DNA from: [Clostridium] polysaccharolyticum
Lineage (GTDB): Bacteria; Bacillota; Clostridia; Lachnospirales; Lachnospiraceae
Direction of reading: 5' to 3'
DNA: 64,000 bases
Assembly (NCBI RefSeq): GCF_900111595.1
Contig: NZ_FOHN01000003.1
Span: 1 to 64,000 of the forward strand
Below are positions 1 through 9,078 of this stretch, in pieces. The notes beneath the pieces were generated by a model. It was not told the origin of the DNA. It did no database searches and was given only the letters and a program-made list of their open reading frames with translations. The translations under genes were made by a program, and so were the position numbers. The first letter of the stretch is position 1, and every line of letters begins with the position of its first letter.

Positions 1-308
1 CGTCGTGAGACAGTTCGGTCCCTATCCGGCGCGGGCGCAGGATATTTGAGAGGAGCTGGCCTTAGTACGAGAGGACCGGGCTGGACGAACCTCTGGTGCA
101 TCGGTTGCACTGCCAAGTGCATGGCCGAGTAGCCAAGTTTGGAAGGGATAAACGCTGAAGGCATCTAAGCGTGAAGCCCCCCTCAAGATAAGATATCCCA
201 TGAAGTCAATTCAGTAAGGCCCCTTGAAGACGACAAGGTTGATAGGTCAGGGGTGGAAGCATGGCAACATGTGGAGCTGACTGATACTAATAGGCCGAGG
301 GCTTAATC
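1..308 (+). rRNA. 23S ribosomal RNA, 3' end (partial)
   Basis: This is the last ~300 nt of a large-subunit rRNA gene that begins before the window. The universally conserved sarcin-ricin loop AGTACGAGAGGACC lies near 66-79. The domain VI tail, including CTGATACTAATAGGCCGAGG, runs to about 308. The exact 3' end is set by analogy with other 23S genes and is uncertain by a few bases. No 5S rRNA-like sequence follows before the first protein gene. Confidence 0.97.
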
Positions 309-1224
309 AGGAATTAGGAAAGGATGTAATCTGTACTGTATGCGGTTTTGAAGGCATAATGGAAAAAGAGACAGCCAGAAGGCAATGTCATTAAGTTAAG
401 GTGGAAATTACAGATTCCTGTACCAGAGATGGCAAAGGGGTCTTTTTATTTTGTAAAAATAGTTGACATTGGTCAGAAGGCTGTTTTTTGAATCCTTTAG
501 CAAACATGGTACTATTTGATTATTGTATAAATCGACAAAATATTATAAGATATGACTTGATTGAAGCAGAAGTTTCAAATAGGGAGTTAAAGGCTATGAA
601 AATGATATATATTTCAACAAGATATCTTAAATGTGAGAATAAAATTTTTATTGAGAAACTCGAGAATTAAACTGCCAATATTGTGATTTTATATTAGCAA
701 TAACAAAAGAAGAATACTTAATAATAGATAAATAATAAAGACGGGATGGCCTACTCGTAAAAAGATGTTGATGAAAAAATCAACATCTTTTTCTAAATAT
801 ATAGAAATTTTATGACTTATTTTTGTAAATTAGCATCCTGTTTTTGTATATTTTTTTACAATAAAACTGTAACATTTGCATAACAAATTTAAGTAATTAC
901 TGTATTGACTACATATAACTATAAAGGAAATACAAAAAATTATGTTTAAATAATTATCAAGTGGTAAATCCATTGATGAAACAGTAAGATTATGTTAATT
1001 TTATTATGACTAAAATGTATGCGTTTTAGAAAATATAGTGAAGCAGGTTAAGTTTGTTGTTACAGATAAAAATAGGGGCTTGTTATATATTTATAAAGTA
1101 TATATAGTTTAATGAATGAACTATATAAATTACGATAATCAAACATACAGTTGAGGGAATAAGATTCTAGAATTATTTGGTACGTTGATAACTTAGTTTC
1201 ACAAAAAGAGAGGAGAATATATAT
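309..1224. other. AT-rich intergenic stretch after 23S rRNA
   Basis: More than 900 bases lie between the 23S gene and the next convincing coding region. No 5S rRNA, tRNA or credible ORF is seen. An isolated TTGACA at 463-468 lacks a well-spaced -10. Complementary segments near 326-336 (AATCTGTA) and 402-411 (TACAGATT) could form a processing stem. The only clear element is the hairpin at 760-792. The 800-1200 part is extremely AT-rich and probably holds the promoter of the downstream gene. Confidence 0.6.
760..792 (+). terminator. Rho-independent terminator-like hairpin
   Basis: A perfect 13-bp stem AAAAGATGTTGAT / ATCAACATCTTTT with a 6-base A-rich loop, the 3' arm merging into a T run. It may end transcription from the rRNA operon or from an unseen small transcript. 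Confidence 0.6.
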
Positions 1225-4086
1225 ATGGAATATTGTAAAAACATGACGGATTTGATTGAGCATATGAAGAGGGAAGAGTCAAATTTAATAGCATACAGGT
1301 ATTTTCGGGAAGGCAGTAATCATGAGGTAACTTATCATTTTCTTGTGGAAAAGGTGGAAAAGATAGCTTCATGGATGAATCAGAATTGGGGAGAGCGAAA
1401 TGTAATTGCTATATTTGGAGAGACTACATATGAATGGATGGCTACATATTTAGGAATAATGACAAGTAACAACATTGCAGTTATATTAGATAATAAATTG
1501 ATACAGGAGCAAAAAGAAAGGATTTTAAATGAGTTAGAGGTGGATTATGTATTTCACGATAGTCTGGATATAGGACAGAAGTATAGCATTCGTTTGCATT
1601 GCAGTAAAGTAAAAGACATTTTTCATATAATTGACTTTGTAGAAGAAGATAGAGAGGATTTTGAGAAAATACAAATTAAAGTTAATGAAGATGATGTTGC
1701 ACAATATATTTTTACTTCTGGTTCAACGGGAAAAAGCAAGGTAGCCGCTTTTTCTTATAAGAATGTGGCTAGTATTGTGCAGATTCGTCAGGCATCATTT
1801 GTGGAAGAACATGATGTTGTTTTATCTGCGCTTCCTATTCATCACTGCTTTGAATTGGGAACGCAGTTAAGTGAACTTTATTATGGGGCGACAATATGTA
1901 TTAATCAGAGCAGGGATAAGGTGATTGAAGATTTAAAATACTATGAACCGATGTTAATGAATCTGGTACCGTTACAGATAGATGAGATATTGAGAAGCTT
2001 CAGGCTCTGGTGCAAAGAGCAGGAAATTAATCCAGAAGACCAGAAGATGAATGAAAAGCAAAAAGAACGATTTCATGAAAAGTTTGGAAGAAGATTATGC
2101 CGTATTCATAGTGGAGGGGCTCCGCTGAATGGTAAACTTGTATTAGAAATGAGTTATTATGGAATTCAGATAATTAACGGATATGGAATGACAGAAATGT
2201 GTGGACACATATGCAATAATATTCATACACTAGAGAAGCCTAGTGCTGTGGGAATACCGTTTCGAAATGATGTGGTAATTAAAATTGCACCAGATCAGGA
2301 GATACTTATTAAGGGACCTAATCTGATGCTAGGTTATCGGAACATGGATCGAAGTGAAGCTTTTACGGAAGATGGCTTTTTAAAAACTGGAGATTTGGGA
2401 TGTATAGATGAAGATGGAGATTTACATATTATTGGCCGAAAGAAAAATATAATTCTATTAAGTAATGGAGAAAATGTCTATCCAGAAGAGTTAGAGGCAT
2501 TGCTTAAGGGGATAGAAGGGGTATTGCAGGTATCTGTATTTGAATGGGAAAACCAGATTACGGCCTTGATTTATCCAGATAGCACTTTAAATCATGAAAA
2601 AATAAAAGAAGGAGTTACTGGGCTTAATAAAAAACTTGCTGCATATAAGAGAATAACAAAAGTTTATTTTCGTGAGAAGCCTTTTCCTAAGACGGGGTCA
2701 TCAAAGATTGATAAGAACCAGTTAATTGAGGAGTTTAAGAAGGCAAATCTGACGAAGTATGTGCCTCTTAATTCAGAGGAAGAAAAACTAATTGCTAAAA
2801 CAATTTCGCAAGTTCTAGTCTGTGATGAATTAATCGGAGCACTAGATAATTTTTTTGCATTAGGAGGAAATAGTTTGACTGCGTTGGCAGTAGCAGCAAA
2901 GTTAGAAATAAATCCGCAAATGTTATATGAACATCCTAATGTTCGTGATTTAGCAAAGGCAGTTGAACAAAAAAAATCAGATATTTTACAGGATGAAAGT
3001 TATGTAAATGATTTGATAACCCATACAAAATACTCTGTAAATGAAAAGGAGATAAAAAATATTCTGCTTACAGGTGCAACTGGTTATTTGGGGGCACATA
3101 TATTACAGGAACTGGTTCGTAAAGATAATGTCAGAGTTTATTGTCTTGTTCGTTCAAAATCAAAGATAGAGAAGGTTTATCAATATTACTTTGGAGAAGT
3201 CTTGCCCAATAGGGTGGTTCTAGTAACTGGAGACATTGGAAAAGAGAGAATGGGAATAACTTCAGAATTATATGACAACATGGTGAATAAAATTGATACG
3301 GTTATTCATGCTGCGGCAAACGTTCATCATGTTGGGGATAGTGAAGCATTTATGAATACTAATTATTATGGAACAAAACGAATAATAGAGTTCTGCAAAC
3401 AGGCAGATGCGGTACTCCATTTTGCTTCATCCTATGTTTCAAGTGGTTTTGCAGTTGTTCCAATACATTCAGATGTTTCCGTATTTACAGAGCAGATGCT
3501 ATACATAGGACAAGACTATAAACAGAATATTTATGCCCATACAAAGTATTTGTCTGAAGTGGAAATATTAAAAGAAAGGGAAAAAGGATTAAAGGCAAAT
3601 ATCTATCGAATGGGGTGTTTGACTAGCCGGAGAAAAGATGGTGTATTTCAGATAAATAGAGAGGAAAATGGTCTGTTAAAGCGTCTTAGAGGTGCACTGA
3701 AATTAAGAGTGTTTCAGGAGAATATGAAGTGGACGCCAGTTGATTTTACAGCTGTAGATGAGTGTGCAGATGCATTTGTGCGTTTAATCTTCTCAGGAAA
3801 GGTAAATCATATTTATCATATGTTTAATCCAAATACAGTGACAATGAAAGAGATAGGAGAACTGTATGGAGTAAATATTCAAAGCGTCTCGGAAAAGGAA
3901 TTTCATGAGAAGGTAAGAAAACAGCTGGATGATGAGGAGATAGCGACATTATCATTTTATACAGAAATGATTGCTTGTTCAAAGCCGTTACGCATAGATA
4001 ACAAAGAGACTGTAGAAGAACTAAAAAAACTAGGGTTTGAGTGGGGAATCAGTACAAAAGAATATATACAAGGGTTCATTGGTTAA
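1225..4086 (+). CDS. NRPS-like A-T-R enzyme (adenylation, carrier, thioester reductase)
   Basis: A 953-residue single-module enzyme predicted to activate a carboxylic acid as AMP ester, load it on a phosphopantetheine arm and release it reductively as an aldehyde or alcohol. Seen: AMP-binding P-loop TSGSTGKSK at residues 164-172, GYGMTE, a TGDLG/GRKKN hinge, and the late Lys in FPKTGSSKIDK. A carrier domain has LGGNS with Ser550. An NAD(P)-binding reductase domain starts at GATGYLG (~617) with a YxxxK pair near 770. The adenylation half (LPIHHCFE) looks more like acyl- or aryl-CoA ligases than amino-acid-specific NRPS domains, so a carboxylic acid reductase-like role is likelier. There is no condensation domain. 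The ATG has a GAGGAG site just upstream. It stands alone, with no phosphopantetheinyl transferase or tailoring gene next to it. Substrate unknown. Confidence 0.85.
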   Translation: MEYCKNMTDLIEHMKREESNLIAYRYFREGSNHEVTYHFLVEKVEKIASWMNQNWGERNVIAIFGETTYEWMATYLGIMTSNNIAVILDNKLIQEQKERILNELEVDYVFHDSLDIGQKYSIRLHCSKVKDIFHIIDFVEEDREDFEKIQIKVNEDDVAQYIFTSGSTGKSKVAAFSYKNVASIVQIRQASFVEEHDVVLSALPIHHCFELGTQLSELYYGATICINQSRDKVIEDLKYYEPMLMNLVPLQIDEILRSFRLWCKEQEINPEDQKMNEKQKERFHEKFGRRLCRIHSGGAPLNGKLVLEMSYYGIQIINGYGMTEMCGHICNNIHTLEKPSAVGIPFRNDVVIKIAPDQEILIKGPNLMLGYRNMDRSEAFTEDGFLKTGDLGCIDEDGDLHIIGRKKNIILLSNGENVYPEELEALLKGIEGVLQVSVFEWENQITALIYPDSTLNHEKIKEGVTGLNKKLAAYKRITKVYFREKPFPKTGSSKIDKNQLIEEFKKANLTKYVPLNSEEEKLIAKTISQVLVCDELIGALDNFFALGGNSLTALAVAAKLEINPQMLYEHPNVRDLAKAVEQKKSDILQDESYVNDLITHTKYSVNEKEIKNILLTGATGYLGAHILQELVRKDNVRVYCLVRSKSKIEKVYQYYFGEVLPNRVVLVTGDIGKERMGITSELYDNMVNKIDTVIHAAANVHHVGDSEAFMNTNYYGTKRIIEFCKQADAVLHFASSYVSSGFAVVPIHSDVSVFTEQMLYIGQDYKQNIYAHTKYLSEVEILKEREKGLKANIYRMGCLTSRRKDGVFQINREENGLLKRLRGALKLRVFQENMKWTPVDFTAVDECADAFVRLIFSGKVNHIYHMFNPNTVTMKEIGELYGVNIQSVSEKEFHEKVRKQLDDEEIATLSFYTEMIACSKPLRIDNKETVEELKKLGFEWGISTKEYIQGFIG

Positions 4087-4111
4087 TAGTCCTTGCGAAA
4101 TTAAATAAAAA

Positions 4112-4152
4112 AGAGAGTACAGTCCATTTCATTAGGAAGGAATGTACTCTCT
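4112..4152. terminator. Shared terminator between converging genes
   Basis: Inverted repeat AGAGAGTACA (4112-4121) / TGTACTCTCT (4143-4152), lying between the stop of the A-T-R gene and the stop of the minus-strand DUF4364 gene. An A-rich run precedes the left arm, so it can serve the minus-strand operon with a U tract. On the plus strand the following bases are only moderately T-rich. Confidence 0.6.
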
Positions 4153-4155
4153 ATA

Positions 4156-4677
4156 TTATTCTGCCATCAATGTTTTTATTAAGTATGCATAGACCTTCTG
4201 GCTTTTGTTCTTCCAATTGTTACAGATCGTTTTGGCTTCCTGTTCAGTAGAAACACTAAGATTGATTTCTACTATTTTAGAGCCTTGTTCTCTTACATAA
4301 CAGGTTGCTACGAATTCGTCCTTTTTCTTTTCGTAATAGTCGGCTAGAATAGAAACTTCTTCACGGAGTTTGTATTTATTATCTCGTAAAAAAGTATCAA
4401 TATCATTTCGTATGGCTTCAGAAATATCACCATCAAAGAAATGAATCGTTTCCCTGCCTGCTTGTGTAATTTTAAAGTAAGAACTATTACGGATTGTTTC
4501 AGAGGTAATTAAGTCAGCATCCTTCATTTCAGAGATAGACTGCTGGACATTAAAATAATTCGTGTAATCTTTTTCTAGAATGAAGTCCGTAATTTGCGCA
4601 TTGGTTAATGGAAAATCGACTTTATCTAGCATATATAAAATAATTAATTTGTATAAAGTTGAAGCATCTGACTGCAA
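4156..4677 (-). CDS. DUF4364 family protein (winged-helix-like)
   Basis: A 173-residue protein whose N-terminal part (LYKLIILYMLDKVDFPLTNA and the following ILEKDYTNYF) matches the DUF4364 family common in Clostridia. That family looks like a winged-helix regulator; the role is unknown. I choose the TTG at 4677. It has AAAGGAG seven bases upstream, and extending further would overlap the upstream gene. That ribosome site lies inside the last codons of the radical SAM gene, so the two are probably translationally coupled. It is the last gene of a three-gene minus-strand operon. Confidence 0.75.
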   Translation of the reverse strand: MQSDASTLYKLIILYMLDKVDFPLTNAQITDFILEKDYTNYFNVQQSISEMKDADLITSETIRNSSYFKITQAGRETIHFFDGDISEAIRNDIDTFLRDNKYKLREEVSILADYYEKKKDEFVATCYVREQGSKIVEINLSVSTEQEAKTICNNWKNKSQKVYAYLIKTLMAE

Positions 4678-4678
4678 A

Positions 4679-5617
4679 TTATATCTCCTTTCTAGCTGGT
4701 TGGAATAAACGGCCTTGCCAGGTGCTGCGTACGGCAAGCTGTTGATTTATTTTGTTCATGACTTCCCTTTTTCTCATACTCCAGGCTGGTGCCAGAAGCA
4801 AGTCTTTGGGACCATCACCAGTAATTCGATGGACTACAATATGTTCAGGCAAGATTTCCAAGCAGTGAATAACCAGATCCACATATTCTTCCATGGTTAA
4901 AATATGAAACTCATTTATATGATTTGCTAAATCTGTTCCTTTTATGACATGGAGAAGCTGCAGTTTAATTCCTTGGACTGGTAACTGGCTTACATAGGTT
5001 ACACTGTTTAAAATGTCTCGTTCTGTCTCGTGTGGGAGGCCTACAATAATATGAACAATAGTTTCAATTCCTAAGTTGTATAGTTTCAAAACTGCATCGT
5101 CAAATACCGAGAGAGGATATCCACGGCGAATAAATGCAGCAGACTGTTCATTTGTTGTCTGCAAACCTAATTCTACCCATACAGGCTTTTTTTTATTTAA
5201 GCTGGATAATAATTCTAGTACATCATCTGGAAGGCAGTCAGGACGGGTTGCAATGGACAATCCTACAATATTCGGATGGGCAATAGCCTCCGTAAATAGT
5301 TTCTCAAGGTATGCGACAGGTGCATAAGTATTTGTAAATGCTTGAAAGTATGCAATAAATTTTGAACCGACAGATTTGGATCTGGATATGCCAGCAATTG
5401 CATTATCGATCTGTGCAGTCACAGAATCAGATTTTGGTGCAGCAAAATCTCCCGAACCACCTGTACTACAGAAAATGCAGCCGCCTACTCCTATTTTTCC
5501 ATCACGGTTGGGACAAGTCATCCCACCGTTTAATGAAATCTTATATACTTTTTCACCATATGTCTGTTTTAAGTAATAATCTAAAGAGTAATAGCGTTTA
5601 TCGTTCCAAATTTTCAT
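4679..5617 (-). CDS. YhcC-type radical SAM protein (TIGR01212 family)
   Basis: A 312-residue radical S-adenosylmethionine protein. The N-terminus (NDKRYYSLDYYLKQTYGEKV, then SLNGGMTCPNRDG) and the cluster motif region CPNRDGxxGVGGCxFC are diagnostic of the TIGR01212/YhcC family. The 4Fe-4S ligands appear to be the Cys residues of CPNRDG and GGCIFC near residues 35-51. Further conserved parts include IGLQTTNEQSAAFIRRG, the GLPHET stretch and the HRITGDGP segment. The biochemical reaction of this family is not established. It lies 24 nt downstream of malic enzyme and immediately upstream of DUF4364, all on the minus strand. Confidence 0.88.
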   Translation of the reverse strand: MKIWNDKRYYSLDYYLKQTYGEKVYKISLNGGMTCPNRDGKIGVGGCIFCSTGGSGDFAAPKSDSVTAQIDNAIAGISRSKSVGSKFIAYFQAFTNTYAPVAYLEKLFTEAIAHPNIVGLSIATRPDCLPDDVLELLSSLNKKKPVWVELGLQTTNEQSAAFIRRGYPLSVFDDAVLKLYNLGIETIVHIIVGLPHETERDILNSVTYVSQLPVQGIKLQLLHVIKGTDLANHINEFHILTMEEYVDLVIHCLEILPEHIVVHRITGDGPKDLLLAPAWSMRKREVMNKINQQLAVRSTWQGRLFQPARKEI

Positions 5618-5641
5618 GTTTTAATACCTTTCTAGCAAATC

Positions 5642-6790
5642 TTATTTTATGTGAGCCTTTACTGCATCACTAACAACTTGTGATACACGTGGGTCAAATG
5701 GTTCAGGAAGGATATTTACATCACTTACCTGATCGTCTGGAATTAAGCCTGCAATTGCTAATGCAGCAGCTAATTTCATTTCTTCTGTAATCTGTTTTGC
5801 ACGTCCTTCTAAAGCTCCTTTGAAAATGCCAGGGAAAGCTACAACATTGTTTACCTGGTTAGGAAAATCAGAACGTCCGGTTCCTACAACTCTTGCACCA
5901 GCAGCTTTCGCAACATCTGGCATGATTTCAGGAACTGGGTTAGCCATTGCAAATAAAATCGCATCCTTATTCATAGATGCAACCATTTCAGATGTAACAA
6001 TATTAGGAGCAGAAACTCCAATAAAGATGTCAGCACCTGCCAAGGCATCTTTTAAAAGCCCTGTTTTATTAGATAAATTTGTAACTTTCATCATATCTTG
6101 TTGCATCCAGTTCAGATTTGGTGTATTCTGAGATAGTATACCGACTTTGTCGCACATGATGATATTTTTGAATCCGTAGTTTAAAAGCAGTTTTGTAATT
6201 GCAATTCCAGCTGATCCAGCTCCGTTTACTACGACATTACAATCTTCTTTTGTTTTATTTACAACTTTAAGAGAATTGATAATTCCAGCCAATACTACAA
6301 TAGCAGTACCATGCTGGTCATCATGAAATACTGGAATATCTAATGCCTGCTTTAAACGTTCTTCAATTTCGAAGCAGCGTGGAGCAGAGATATCTTCCAG
6401 GTTAATACCGCCAAATGCTGGTGCAATATTGATAACCGTTTTAATTATTTCTTCGGTATCCTGTGTATTAAGACAGATAGGGAAGGCATTTACATTGCCA
6501 AATTCTTTGAAAAGAACGGACTTACCTTCCATTACAGGCATGGCCGCATATGGTCCGATGTTACCAAGACCAAGAACGGCACTTCCATCAGAAACCACTG
6601 CAACAGTATTGGATTTTATGGTATACTTATATGCAGCTTCCTGATCCTGTGCAATTACTTTACAAGGCTCTGCAACTCCAGGTGTATAGGCCAGTGCTAA
6701 ATCTTCTCTGGACTTCACTGTACATTTAGATGTGGTTTCTAATTTGCCATTCCATTTTTCATGTAAATTTAGTGCAATATCATTTGTCAT
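5642..6790 (-). CDS. NAD(P)-dependent malic enzyme (malate dehydrogenase, decarboxylating)
   Basis: A 382-residue short-type malic enzyme that converts malate to pyruvate and CO2 with reduction of NAD(P). Seen: the malic domain (LALAYTPGVAEPC; VAVVSDGSAVLGLGNIG), the metal and catalytic region FHDDQHGTAIV, and a Rossmann domain with NGAGSAGIA. The length fits the compact bacterial class without a phosphotransacetylase tail. The ATG at 6790 has a GGAGG site. It is the first gene of a minus-strand operon with the radical SAM and DUF4364 genes, divergent from rho. Cofactor preference cannot be told from this reading. Confidence 0.93.
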   Translation of the reverse strand: MTNDIALNLHEKWNGKLETTSKCTVKSREDLALAYTPGVAEPCKVIAQDQEAAYKYTIKSNTVAVVSDGSAVLGLGNIGPYAAMPVMEGKSVLFKEFGNVNAFPICLNTQDTEEIIKTVINIAPAFGGINLEDISAPRCFEIEERLKQALDIPVFHDDQHGTAIVVLAGIINSLKVVNKTKEDCNVVVNGAGSAGIAITKLLLNYGFKNIIMCDKVGILSQNTPNLNWMQQDMMKVTNLSNKTGLLKDALAGADIFIGVSAPNIVTSEMVASMNKDAILFAMANPVPEIMPDVAKAAGARVVGTGRSDFPNQVNNVVAFPGIFKGALEGRAKQITEEMKLAAALAIAGLIPDDQVSDVNILPEPFDPRVSQVVSDAVKAHIK

Positions 6791-6888
6791 ACTGGTTCCT
6801 CCGTGTGCTAGTATTTGGAATATTATAATAACTATGCTTAATCATAACACTAGAATTTGTGTAAATCAAGGAAATTTAAAGACAGGTC

Positions 6889-6917
6889 TTCACACTAGGA
6901 AATAATTGGTGTATAAT
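6889..6917 (+). promoter_or_regulatory. Sigma-A-type promoter of rho
   Basis: TTCACA (6889-6894), a 17-base spacer and a perfect TATAAT (6912-6917), about 90 bases upstream of the rho start codon. The resulting leader is long enough for attenuation, which is known for rho in other bacteria but is not shown here. Confidence 0.75.
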
Positions 6918-7005
6918 AGTAAGATACATAAATATATCTTTTTAACATCTTTGATCTAAAACAAATCTGTTCATGTATCCGTTATAAAGAAGGAGTTTAA
7001 AATTT

Positions 7006-8634
7006 ATGAGTAATATATATGAAGGACTTTCTTTAGTAGAATTAAGAAAGATAGCTAAAGAAAAAGGCTTGAAAAACGTAACAATAATGAGAAAACAAGA
7101 GCTTATAGACAAGCTTTCTATGATAGAACAGCCTAATAAAGAAGAAAAGAGTGAAATAAAAGAACAGGCACTGAATCAGGATACGGTGAAAGCAGCCGCT
7201 CCAGCAGCGCAGCCTGTTGCTCCAGCAGCACACAATGTTTTGCAGGAAAGACCTGCTTTTAGGGCTGACAGAAGGGCCAGTGAAAATAAGGCTGATGTGA
7301 GAAGAAAAACAGAAGTAAGAAAGAATCCGGCGGTACGTGATGACCAAAGAAGAGATGAATTTACCCGTCAGACTGCTAATAATGGAAATACAGGGAATAC
7401 AATGATGAACTCCAGTCAAGGAACAAGAGAATTTGTAAAAAGAGAAGAAAGTCCAAAACGAGAAGAAACAAGAGGTTTTGGAGTGCCTAGTGACATTGAA
7501 CAGTTAGACAGTGGTGAGACAAAAGAAGGTATTCTGGAAGTATTGCCTGATGGATATGGTTTTATCAGGTGCGATAACTATCTTCCAGGAGAAAATGATG
7601 TATATGTATCTCCTGCACAGATCCGCAGATTTAATTTAAAAACGGGAGATATTGTAGTTGGAAATACAAGAATCCGTAATCAGAATGAAAAATTCAGTGC
7701 TCTTTTATATGTAAAGAGTGTCAATGGACTGCATCCATCAGAAGCCATGCACTGTAAGAAATTTGAAGACCTGACACCAATATTCCCAAATGAGCGTATT
7801 CATCTGGAGCTTCCTGGTGGAGGAGTTGGCCTTCGTATGGTAGATTTAATCAGTCCAATTGGAAAAGGACAAAGAGGAATGATTGTATCTCAGCCAAAGG
7901 CTGGAAAGACCACGTTATTAAAACAGGTTGCAAGAGCCATTACAACGAATCATCCAGAGATGAACCTTTTAATTCTTTTAATTGATGAACGTCCTGAAGA
8001 AGTGACAGACATAAAAGAATCAATCGAAGGTAAAAATGTTGAAGTTATTTACTCAACGTTTGATGAATTACCAGAAAATCATAAACGAGTATCGGAAATG
8101 GTGATTGAGCGTGCAAGACGTCTTGTTGAGCATAAGAAGGATGTCGTGATTCTGTTAGACAGCATTACTCGTTTAGCAAGAGCTTATAACTTAACTGTTC
8201 AGGCAAGTGGAAGAACGTTATCTGGTGGTCTGGATCCAGCAGCATTATATATGCCAAAGAAATTCTTTGGTGCGGCTAGAAATATGCGTGAAGGCGGAAG
8301 CCTTACTATTTTAGCAACTGCTTTGGTAGACACAGGAAGCCGTATGGACGATGTTGTGTTTGAAGAATTTAAGGGAACAGGTAACATGGAACTTGTTCTT
8401 GATCGGAATTTGTCAGAAAGAAGAATATTCCCAGCAATTGACCTTCCAAAATCTAGTACAAGAAGAGATGATCTTCTGTTAAACCAAAGTGAACTAGAAG
8501 CATCTTACCTAATGAGAAAAGCATTGAATAGCATGCGTTCCGATGATGCAGTGGAAAGGATCATTGACTTGTTTGTAAAAACAAAAAATAACAAAGAATT
8601 TGTGGAAATGATCAAGAAAGTAAAATTAATATAA
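7006..8634 (+). CDS. rho: Transcription termination factor Rho
   Basis: A 542-residue RNA-dependent hexameric ATPase that ends untranslated transcripts. Domains in order: an N-terminal SAP-like Rho-N helix bundle (about 1-45); a poorly conserved charged insert (about 46-165) rich in Arg, Glu, Asn and Ala; a cold-shock RNA-binding domain ([15 protein letters not shown] and onward, about 178-245); and the ATPase core with Walker A PKAGKTT near 297 and Walker [14 protein letters not shown]. The ATG at 7006 has a GAAGGAG site. The insert makes it much longer than E. coli Rho (419 residues). It heads the conserved rho-rpmE-yqhQ-prmC-prfA order. Confidence 0.97.
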   Translation: MSNIYEGLSLVELRKIAKEKGLKNVTIMRKQELIDKLSMIEQPNKEEKSEIKEQALNQDTVKAAAPAAQPVAPAAHNVLQERPAFRADRRASENKADVRRKTEVRKNPAVRDDQRRDEFTRQTANNGNTGNTMMNSSQGTREFVKREESPKREETRGFGVPSDIEQLDSGETKEGILEVLPDGYGFIRCDNYLPGENDVYVSPAQIRRFNLKTGDIVVGNTRIRNQNEKFSALLYVKSVNGLHPSEAMHCKKFEDLTPIFPNERIHLELPGGGVGLRMVDLISPIGKGQRGMIVSQPKAGKTTLLKQVARAITTNHPEMNLLILLIDERPEEVTDIKESIEGKNVEVIYSTFDELPENHKRVSEMVIERARRLVEHKKDVVILLDSITRLARAYNLTVQASGRTLSGGLDPAALYMPKKFFGAARNMREGGSLTILATALVDTGSRMDDVVFEEFKGTGNMELVLDRNLSERRIFPAIDLPKSSTRRDDLLLNQSELEASYLMRKALNSMRSDDAVERIIDLFVKTKNNKEFVEMIKKVKLI

Positions 8635-8652
8635 AAGCTACAGTAAAACTGC

Positions 8653-8681
8653 TTGCATAAAAATGTAAGCTGTGATATAAT
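8653..8681 (+). promoter_or_regulatory. Promoter of rpmE
   Basis: TTGCAT (8653-8658), a 17-base spacer and TATAAT (8676-8681), between the rho stop and the L31 start. It gives rpmE its own transcript of high expected strength. Confidence 0.75.
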
Positions 8682-8725
8682 GAACAAGCTGTGTGTGTGA
8701 TGTACGATTTGTTGCACACAACTAG

Positions 8726-8741
8726 ATCGGTTGGAACCGAT
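8726..8741 (+). promoter_or_regulatory. Small hairpin in the rpmE leader
   Basis: ATCGGTTGGAACCGAT is a short perfect inverted repeat about 25 nt upstream of the rpmE start. Ribosomal protein leaders often carry autoregulatory stems. That role is inference, and the stem is short. Confidence 0.3.
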
Positions 8742-8764
8742 TAATAATTTGAAGAGGTGAAAAT

Positions 8765-8968
8765 ATGAGAGAAGGAATACATCCTGATTATCATCAGGCA
8801 AAAGTAACATGTAACTGTGGTAATGAATTTGTGACCGGTTCAACAAAAGAAGATATTCATGTTGAAATCTGTTCCAAATGCCATCCTTTCTATACAGGAC
8901 AGCAGAAAGCGGCAGCAGCTCGTGGAGCTATTGATAAGTTCAATCGTAAGTATGGCTTAAATAAATAA
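8765..8968 (+). CDS. rpmE: 50S ribosomal protein L31 (zinc-binding form)
   Basis: A 67-residue ribosomal protein L31. The N-terminus [10 protein letters not shown] is typical, and four cysteines (16, 18, 36, 39) form the zinc site of the 'C+' type. A GAAGAGGTG site precedes the ATG. It sits directly downstream of rho with its own promoter and is followed by a strong terminator at 8978-9011, so it is probably mostly monocistronic. Confidence 0.97.
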   Translation: MREGIHPDYHQAKVTCNCGNEFVTGSTKEDIHVEICSKCHPFYTGQQKAAAARGAIDKFNRKYGLNK

Positions 8969-8977
8969 AAAAGAATG

Positions 8978-9011
8978 TAGGTTGAGGTTGTCAGATCTCA
9001 GCCTATTTTTT
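8978..9011 (+). terminator. Terminator after rpmE
   Basis: Stem TAGGTTGAG / CTCAGCCTA (8978-8986 and 8997-9005, one G-T pair) followed by TTTTTT. Confidence 0.85.
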
Positions 9012-9078
9012 CATGTAAAAGAATATTCTTTTGCATATAGATGAATGACAGGAATCTGAATATGGAGGCATTTACAGG

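Noticed and set aside
488-670. 60-codon ORF after the 23S gene
   Set aside because: TTG start without a ribosome site, AT-rich composition, no recognisable protein character; treated as non-coding.
4679-4737. Longer N-terminus of the DUF4364 protein
   Set aside because: The extra 20 codons overlap the radical SAM gene in another frame; the TTG at 4677 has a good AAAGGAG and fits the family start.
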